The notes under the pieces are model-generated. The model saw only the letters and a program-made list of their open reading frames with translations, was not told the origin of the DNA and did not search any database. From Ampullaceana balthica (Eukaryota; Mollusca; Gastropoda; Lymnaeidae): a DNA stretch of 64,000 bases. Position numbers and translations under genes: made by a program. Positions 58,601 through 64,000 of this stretch are shown here, in pieces. Numbering within the stretch: the first letter of the stretch is position 1; every line of letters starts with the position of its first letter. The DNA lies in the NCBI GenBank assembly GCA_944989445.1, contig CALYLW010000059.1:868001-932000 (forward strand), given 5' to 3'.

Positions 58601-61600
58601 CCTTTGCATAATTCATCCAATTGTTTAAAAAAAAATTTTAATAAAAAATTAAAAAAAATAAAATAAACCTACATAACTTTTTAAAATTGATTTTATTTGT
58701 AAAAAAAATAATTTTGGATAGGTATTGAATTTTCTGCTCCGATGATAAACATTGAAGCACTACGCATTTGACCAAATACCAGACATGTCTATGATAAATG
58801 ATGAGCAGTTCGTTTAATATCGCACACAAAGATTAAATACTGGTAGGTCAGTAGTTAGTCGACCTTTTAAAAAAAGTTCCCAATTAAAGTGGAAGAACTT
58901 AATTTTTTTTCTCTTTTATTATTATTATTATTATGATTATTGTTGTGTGTGTGTGGACAGTTAGAGTAAGCTGCGATTGGGAATACAATCGCAAGATAAA
59001 CAGTTCAGGTCTTATAAAAGGGGCCGTCCATAAATGACGTCACGCGCCTAGAGGGTGGGTGGAGGGGTTGTTTAAGAAGTGTGACGTCACATGAAAAACG
59101 CGCTACTTTAAATAAAAGTTCCACTTAAATATTTGATTGCTTAAAATTTATTTAATGACGTTTTCAATGGCCTTACACGTGGGACTATTATAGTGCAGCC
59201 TTACACTAAATACATACTTAAATGACAAATAAAAAAAACCGTAAAAAACCAAGTTTTTTACTATAAATCCTTTTTGTACGAGACGTAACTAAAAGAATGT
59301 TCATTATAATACGCAGCGCAAGACTATCCAGAAAAACAAAATTGCAGTTGCGTCGTAAAACATGTTTAATATAATGCTCATCGATCAGGAATATGTTTAT
59401 AAAAAGTGTTGTCAGTAAAATACGCACCTTATTGCGCGACAGAAAGGTCGTTCAATATAATACGCACCACGACACTCTATCTCAAAAAATAACATGATAC
59501 ATAGGAATATATAAAACAATCTAAAAATTCAAGAATTTAATGACGGTATATGCGATCGATCTGAAATTTTGATACATAGTTTTTATCATTGCCACCAAAC
59601 TGCCTTCTAAATTTCAGCTCGCTAGCTTACGAGGAAGTGCGTTAAAATCGATCCAAAGTTTTGGCGACAAGCAATCAAGGGTGCAGACACAACGAGTTAA
59701 TATAAAGGATTTTTTAAAAAAGTGATTTGAAACATGCTAATTTTCAATTAGAAAATCCGTCTTTTAGGGAGGGGGGGGGGTCAAAGCTTTGTGACGTCAT
59801 ATTGGAGTCTAAGTTTTTGTGACGAAGTTCATTGAGGAAGGCTTTTTGCCGAAACGTTCGTTGTTCAGTGACGTCCTTCCAGGCCCATACCTGCCCTGTT
59901 TAAATAACATATACTTGTTTGAACGACGACATGGTGTTTACCATTCATAAGAAATTCTGAGTTGAAAGGGAGATTATGCAGAAAATATCTGGGTCATTCA
60001 GCAGGTAACTTCTAGCGAAGTTTAAAGCTGGTTACTTGGACATAGACGATCCTTACCTTTCTGGGAATCCACGACGTGAAGGAGGTCATTGACTGGATTA
60101 CTGGCAACAGTTGCTCAAACGACACATCACCAGTCACCTACAATTGAAGAGTTTTTTATTCGAGGTTGGTGTTTTAGACGATTTAGTTATGGATTAGAGC
60201 AGTGGTTCCCAAACTTTTTTGACCCACGGACCCTTTTTATAGTAAAAACTTCCCCACGGACCCCCCCCCAAAGGAAAAAACTACATAAATGCATAGTACA
60301 AAAATTATAAATCAAAAAAAACCAACATTTTGATGAAGAAGTATTTTTGAAATTATAACTTTTGTTTAAAATAAAATTGACGCCAAATAATGGCTTGGAT
60401 GAACGTGGTGAGATTTTATGAGTGTATGTTTGACCGACTCAATGCTTGTGACTTGTGAGTAGTAATCGCAAATCCCCACGAGCACCAATGTCAAGTCGGG
60501 TATGATGAGGTTCCTACGGCACTGAATCTTTGATCTACCAAATAGGAAGACGGGAAAGCAGGAAACAACTTCTGTACAATAACCCATAATGCAGGATATA
60601 AAATTAGGGATCTGATTTTGTAACCAGAATTTGTGGTATCCTAGTTCAAACATGCGTTTACATTCCTCATTTCAATAAGCTGATCCTGTATTAGTATGGA
60701 TTCATCTGTGTTTGGGATGTGAGTTTGTCCACGCGCAAAATGGGTTTGCAATAAACGAAGATATTACGCTTTTAGTTTTGATTAAATTTAATTGGTTACC
60801 TTGTAGTTTTCAAATTACTTTAGTTTAAGTTGGTAAATAAATCATTCATAAAGGATATGTCATTTTTTAGTTGATTGTGTCGCAGATCATTATATCATTG
60901 TCTTTGTTTTCCAGGAATTCCAACACTGAATCAAACAGAGCATAAAATCGATTTAAATATGTACTTGTTGATAACCAAAGTACTTCTTTGTGTATCAGTA
61001 AACGATTATAGTCTTCTTTATTTTCAAAAAAAAATGTTGAATAAATAATATCTCATTGATGGCATTCCTTTATTGACTTTATTAACTGCTCTAATGACAT
61101 GATCTAGTGCTCAATGCAAATCATTAAGATTTTTTGCGAATAAATGATGTGAGATAAATGACACAATGTACTGATAATAAATTTGGTACAGCTTTTTTTT
61201 TAGGTATGACAGAAAGTCAAGGGTATTGCTTTAACTTTAAAATATCTCTGCAATTCAGCAAATAACGTTTCACCTTTCAAGTATCTGTTTCCAAAAATTT
61301 AGTCATCCTTCAAATATTCAACAACACTGTATTGTCGGCATTGTTTCTTCGGCTCACTCAGTGCTGGATTCATCTATTTGCTAAACAAGCGATAGCTTAG
61401 GGCCCCTGCCTTCTTGAGGCCTCCAGGGTTTTTTTTCATATTTGAAACTGACATAGAATATCTGGACTTCAAAAGGGCCCCCAATATCTCAAATGGCTTA
61501 GGGCTTAAGTCTAAATCCGGCCTTGGACTCACTCATTCTCTTATATGTTGTAACAAACCACTGTTAGTAATAATAATTAACGTTTTCAATGGAATGCTGC

Positions 61601-62869
61601 AGTAAAGCCCTATTGTACAAAATATTTGATGATTTTATTGATAGGATACAATTTAGATAAATATAGCTTCACCACACATCTCAAATTACCCAACCTTGCA
61701 ACCCGCGTAGGTTTAAGTTAAAAACTTGTATTTTCTTATCTACTTATAGGAATTCAGCATTTCTTACGAGCTTGACCTTTCAACAAACTAAGTATTTTGA
61801 TTGGTTATAGCTGTGGAAATTACCATACCTTTTCTACTACCTTTTCTAAGAAAAAACAACATTGTATCCAAGAATGATAGCTCCTAAGGTGGTATTTAAT
61901 TAGTAGAAAATGCATTGAGACACTTTTTTTATTATTGTTATTTATTTTTATTTCCATAATAATAAAAATTGATCACAGTTTTATTGTTTTATATTAAACC
62001 TTGCGCGGACCCCCTGACGTTGTTCAGGGACCCCCAAATCAATTTTCATTTCCCACGGACCCCCTGAATGGTACCGGGGACCCCCCAGGGGTCCGTACGG
62101 ACCACTTTGGGAACCACTGGATTAGAGGAATGAGGGAGGTAACTTTGGAGTTGAAATTTTGGATATAGGTAAATAATAATTATTGTTAGGATGAACGATT
62201 TGCAACCCAACTCAGTGGTGATGCACCATCGTCTCGCGAGACGGAAGGAGGCCGATTATATTATAGAATGCAATCAGACTGTTTTTTACTCTGCATAATT
62301 TAATTTAAATTATGCGATGTAATTTATCCTGCATAGTCATTTTGTGAACAGAGCTTTCGAAGTGAGCAACGTTTCAAAGTCATATTATGCTGACCACAAA
62401 TTAAATGATAACATTATACACTGATCACATCGTACACCAGCGGCGTCACTAAGGTTGGTGTCATCCAGTGCGGTAGCTCATGGTGTCACCCCTCACTATT
62501 TACCCCATAGACCTACTTCGAGTCTGCCAGTGCAAAATGACGGGAACTTATATAATTTTATATTTTGGTGTTACCCCCTGTGATGGTGTCCCCCGGGGCG
62601 GTTCATACCCCTCGCTGCCCCCCCTAGTGACGTCTATGTTTTACACTGATCACAACGTGTACTAATCACATGCTACTCTGACCTCTAGAACACTGATGAA
62701 AATCGCCAAAGGTCTTGATGACCTAACTCTTGTGCCCGTCAAGTCCCCTTCACTCTCCAATGTAAGTTGTCCAGCAAGAGGTAATGTCACCTCGACAGAC
62801 TCAGGGCGTATAACTCGTGTCCCATCTAACGTGAATGCAGTTGTTGGACTTGTTGCGTACTGCGTGAAC
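46040..62869 (-). CDS. IgGFc-binding-domain surface protein, 3' six exons
   Basis: Six exons in phase: 62683-62869, 57406-57489, 54544-54825, 48739-48836, 48374-48485 and 46040-46432 (stop at 46040-46042), about 384 residues. The first carries GDLTGTRVRSSRPLAIFISV, the hallmark of the IgGFc-binding N-terminal domain (Pfam IgGFc_binding), and the next exons continue that fold (SIPDVYTVVSGS, YHTLNNDYIVFGVYVYGE, FCTTAGVIHR). The last exon has a Pro/Gln-rich stalk, a membrane segment GIGVSGIAFIVAFFLVLVC and a short basic tail RSCCKHKN. Several N-glycosylation sequons (NRT, NVT, NTS, NET, NQT, NLT) agree with an extracellular N-terminus. Such proteins are mucosal or haemocyte surface proteins in other animals; the ligand is unknown. 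Signal peptide and 5' exons lie past the right edge or were not recognised. Confidence 0.82.
46540..47830. repeat. 32-bp minisatellite in the last intron
   Basis: About 34 head-to-tail copies of a unit reading GCTAAGTCAGGCACGCCAAT then AAGATGGGCAGT, with sub-variants (CACGTCAATAA, TTACGTCAAT). Copies decay beyond about 47600. Confidence 0.92.
47924..48247. mobile_element. hAT-like MITE with 8-bp duplication
   Basis: Termini CAGGGGTCGGGAAACCACGG and inverted CAGGGGTCGGGAAACTTTTT, flanked by perfect ACCTAACC duplications (47916-47923, 48248-48255). About 324 bp. Confidence 0.85.
48255..48373. repeat. Short tandem repeat beside exon 48374-48485
   Basis: About five degenerate copies of a roughly 24-bp unit (CTATGATGTTCATGTTTAAC) that ends right at the exon's donor side. 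Confidence 0.7.
48837..49857. other. Intron sequence with a CA microsatellite
   Basis: A (CA)n-type microsatellite lies at 49391-49456. A GC-richer stretch at 49010-49260 looks like an old repeat of unknown type. No gene recognised. Confidence 0.5.
49858..50651. mobile_element. hAT-like MITE expanded by an internal minisatellite
   Basis: Termini CAGAGGCGTCACTA and inverted copy, flanked by near-perfect 8-bp duplications CTCCG(T/C)TG (49850-49857, 50652-50659). Its interior has been taken over by the 18-bp minisatellite below. A short relative lies at 62438-62638. Confidence 0.7.
49984..50612. repeat. 18-bp minisatellite (GTGATGGTGTCACCCCTT)n
   Basis: About 35 highly uniform copies, with scattered T/C variants and one single-base insertion near 50290. 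Because 18 is a multiple of three, several frames stay open on both strands; this is not evidence of coding. Confidence 0.95.
51617..52069. mobile_element. CRE-bearing TIR MITE
   Basis: GGGGCCGTCCATAAATGACG at the left and the inverted copy at the right, flanked by TAA (51614-51616, 52070-52072). Contains poly-C tracts and several TGACGTCA palindromes. About 453 bp, the likely normal length of the family at 36158. A hAT-type right end (GCCGACCCCTG) lies just before it at about 51590-51605. Confidence 0.75.
52190..54510. repeat. Tandem array of about 500-bp units in A-B order
   Basis: After a short unit (52190-52435) come units starting AAAACAAACCCGTAAAAACA at about 52441 (A), 52914 (B), 53460 (A) and 53943 (B). 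All share the start (ATAAATCCCTTATATATGAG), the end (AATATAAGGGATTTA) and a central GTTCGATCGATCTGAAATTT. Type A has a GTGATGTCCCTTGTC segment, type B a GAATCTGTCTTAACTC plus G-run segment. The A-to-A distance is about 1,020 bp. Confidence 0.85.
54544..54825 (-). CDS. Third visible exon of the IgGFc-binding-like gene
   Basis: Acceptor TTTGAACCAG and donor GTGAGTAG bound 94 codons reading LPQDNRTFLLTQPGD ... VYIVVIIEE. It includes DCMASL and VPSAYIPT, positions that fit the IgGFc-binding domain. The exon sits exactly between the array (ends 54510) and its last unit (54897). Confidence 0.8.
54897..55397. repeat. Isolated type-A unit of the 500-bp array
   Basis: Same start, centre and end as the A units at 52441 and 53460, but on the other side of the exon; a (GA)n tract at 55338-55368 has expanded near its end. 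Confidence 0.8.
55553..55660. repeat. TG and AT microsatellites
   Basis: (TG)n at about 55541-55575 followed by (AT)n at about 55604-55650. Confidence 0.85.
55660..56070 (-). pseudogene. LINE reverse-transcriptase C-terminal fragment
   Basis: Minus strand reads VLRRSHMLSMYSILSERRLR then WLGHVHRI, and after a frameshift near 55890 continues LRFKDVCKQDM and WRAKVREGIHVAEA. This RRLRWLGHV ... FKDVCK pattern is the conserved tail of many invertebrate LINE ORFs. A different family from 38590. Confidence 0.75.
56095..56490 (+). repeat. Composite tRNA-Val-derived repeat unit, copy 2
   Basis: Opposite orientation to 32400-32850, with the same flanking modules: GACCCTCGCTAGGGTCGACC and a mirror GACCCTCACTAGGGTCGGCC on either side of the tRNA-like core. 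Confidence 0.6.
56218..56289 (+). tRNA. tRNA-Val(UAC)-like core, better preserved copy
   Basis: Anticodon arm TCCGC-CTTACAC-GCGGA pairs perfectly with anticodon UAC; the T arm CTGGG/CCCAG is intact; A and B boxes are present. The acceptor stem has two mismatches and the copy sits inside a dispersed repeat, so it is more likely a SINE head than a functional tRNA. Confidence 0.55.
56507..56685. mobile_element. Short hAT-like MITE with 8-bp duplication
   Basis: Ends CAGGGCCGTCTTAACG and inverted CAGAGCCGTTTTTACA, flanked by perfect ACCCTAAC duplications (56499-56506, 56686-56693). GCCCGGGGGCCC motifs occur near both ends. 179 bp. Confidence 0.8.
57614..58042. mobile_element. CRE-bearing TIR MITE
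   Basis: Left end GGGGCTGTTCATAAATGACG, right end the inverted GGGGCCGTCCATAAATGACG. Same interior order as 51617. The flanking triplets differ (CTA/TTA). Confidence 0.7.
58223..58494. mobile_element. Short TIR MITE, GTACGTCA subtype
   Basis: Ends GGGTCCGCCCATAAAGTACG and inverted GGGGCCGTCCATAAAGTACG, with G-runs inside. Related to the 51617 family but with GTACGTCA replacing TGACGTCA. Confidence 0.65.
59020..59823. mobile_element. CRE-bearing TIR element, truncated, with a nested insertion
   Basis: Left end GGGGCCGTCCATAAATGACG; the matching right end is missing. A relative of the 34300 element (59224-59712) interrupts it; rejoined flanks match the uninterrupted sibling at 36300. Confidence 0.65.
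60200..62119 (-). mobile_element. hAT element with decayed transposase
   Basis: Ends CAGTGGTTCCCAAACTTTTT and inverted CAGTGGTTCCCAAAGTGGTC, flanked by perfect 8-bp GATTAGAG duplications (60192-60199, 62120-62127). 1.92 kb. GGACCCCC motifs crowd both ends. Confidence 0.85.
60850..61250 (-). pseudogene. hAT transposase remnant
   Basis: Minus strand reads VHCVIYLTSFI, then after stops and frameshifts NRLLIHKEVLWLSTSTYLNR and FYALFDSVLEFLE, matching the conserved (H)TEVRWLSRGKVL...F(E)L block of ZBED/SCAND3-type hAT transposases. Several disablements; not functional. Confidence 0.65.
62438..62638. mobile_element. Unexpanded relative of the minisatellite-bearing MITE
   Basis: Same modules as the flanks of 49858-50651 (CGGCGTCACTAAGGTTGGTG, CCATAGACCT, AGTCTGCCAGTGC) but with only one to two copies of the 18-bp unit. 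Flanking duplications degenerate. Confidence 0.65.
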
Positions 62870-63393
62870 CTGGTTTCCATAGAAACAATTTATTTGGTCT
62901 GACGAGAAATACAAATTCTAAATTCACGCTATTACTTTAAAAGATATAATAATAATAATATCTGGAGCTAGGGACGATCTTAAATTTCGCCAAGATATTT
63001 TAACGGTTTTAATTTTGAATTACATTATGAAATAAATCTTTACGCCGTACTGGGCCATTAGAACAAAAGATAACTTGCTTCCGTTTACCAAACTCACACA
63101 TTCTTGATTTCGCATTATCTAATTGGGCCATAATTTTACGTACTAAATTTTCTGTTAAGATATCGTAAAAGTAGGTCTAGGAAAAATGTTACCAGTCGTG
63201 TTTACACCAACGTTTTTTTTTGTTATCTAATAGTGCACTTAATGTAACTGTTTTATTTTTTAAAGCGCTTTTTCTTTGATTACATTTTATTTTCCGCTAG
63301 CACTGTATTCCAGCCGCATCCAATTAAAGGACACCTAAAACACCACCCCCCCCCCATTTTTTTCCCCACCAAGTGTAAAATAATATTCATATA
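62870..63393. other. Right-hand intron sequence, no recognised feature
   Basis: AT-rich; no further exon of the IgGFc-binding-like gene recognised. Confidence 0.5.
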
Positions 63394-64000
63394 CAGCCAA
63401 ACCTCTCATAACGAGCACCTCTCATAACGATATTTTCGCATAACGAGCAAAAATTATTTTGAAAAAGTTGCTCCCTTAACGAGCGAAGATTCGCATAACG
63501 AGTGACGCAGAAAGGGAAAGTCCCTTTTTCCTGGAAATTCATTAGTGAGTCGGCACTTCAGCCCTGATGTATTATTCTGTGTTAAGCACTCGGTCTGTTA
63601 GCGTATTGTTTTCGTGTGTGATCAAGCGTTTTTACAAATTTTGTATTCAGACAGTATTCGTAATTTTTTTATGTGCAAAGTGTAATAACATGTGCTAAAA
63701 TGTCTTCGAAAAAAAACACTAGAAGACAATCATAAGAGAGAAAAAAATAACTTGAAATGAAACAAAAAACCATTGAAAAGAGAGAACAAGGTGGCTAATC
63801 TAGCGTGCAACTACAATCGGCCAACATCAACGATCTGCACTATCCTCAAGAACAATTAAGGAGATAATGCTTCAAATGGAGTGTCAAGTATGTGTACGAA
63901 ACGGTTACGACACATTTTCGTCAAATTTGGAAGCATCGGCAAAAACAAATGTCTTTAACAGTTTTCTAGTTTAAAAGGAATCATTTTTGTAAAAAATTCA
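63394..64000 (+). mobile_element. Tigger/pogo-like element, left end, continues past the window
   Basis: Starts CAGCCAAACCTCTCATAACG after TA, with repeated CATAACGAG motifs. From about 63700 a degraded transposase start is visible: MSSKKNTRRQS, then QKTIEKREQGG and, in another frame, LACNYNRPTSTICTILKNN, the conserved CENP-B/Tigger-type helix-turn-helix. Stops and frameshifts are present. Confidence 0.65.

Noticed and set aside
59825..59870. Hammerhead-ribozyme-like string (TTGAGGA, GGC-loop-GCC, GAAACG)
   Set aside because: First core base differs and I could not form stem I or a convincing cleavage site.

Overview
This is a stretch of AT-rich animal genome, most likely a lophotrochozoan and probably a gastropod mollusc. 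That placement is an inference from the small-exon/large-intron architecture, the HUWE1 protein sequence, an IgGFc-binding-like surface gene and the mixture of transposons; nothing here fixes the species. I see no bacterial features and no CRISPR.

Left half (about 1-35,800, minus strand): the 5' part of a HUWE1 orthologue (giant HECT-type E3 ubiquitin ligase). I could place 51 coding exons whose splice sites and phases are all mutually consistent, giving about 2,486 residues from the start codon at 31,704 down to 1,859. The C-terminal part with the HECT domain lies beyond the left edge. A likely non-coding first exon and promoter sit near 35,754-35,830. HUWE1 introns carry four box C/D snoRNA-like genes: one clear U27 (SNORD27) orthologue and three 68-nt relatives of one another that I cannot assign. 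They also carry Tigger/pogo-like (TA-flanked) and hAT-like (8-bp duplications) elements.

Middle (about 35,800-46,000): a gene-free transposon nest. A TAA-flanked inverted-repeat element (36,158-42,078) has been invaded by a hAT element (37,735-38,553) and by a full-length RTE-like LINE (38,590-41,779). The LINE is flanked by a 12-bp target duplication and its single long ORF is broken by only one stop codon. A second LINE 3' fragment (minus strand) and a Tigger-like element with a C-terminal transposase remnant follow.

Right half (about 46,000-64,000, minus strand): six exons forming the 3' end of a gene for a single-pass surface protein with an IgGFc-binding-type N-terminal domain; its 5' end is beyond the right edge. 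Its introns are packed with a 32-bp minisatellite, an 18-bp minisatellite that has grown inside a hAT-like MITE, a higher-order A-B array of about 500-bp units that flanks one exon on both sides, several CRE-bearing MITEs, hAT elements (one with a decayed transposase), a tRNA-Val-derived repeat and a LINE fragment. A Tigger-like element with a frameshifted N-terminal transposase begins at 63,394 and runs off the window.

All exon boundaries were read by eye from splice consensus and homology to the HUWE1 family; no alignment or folding program was run.
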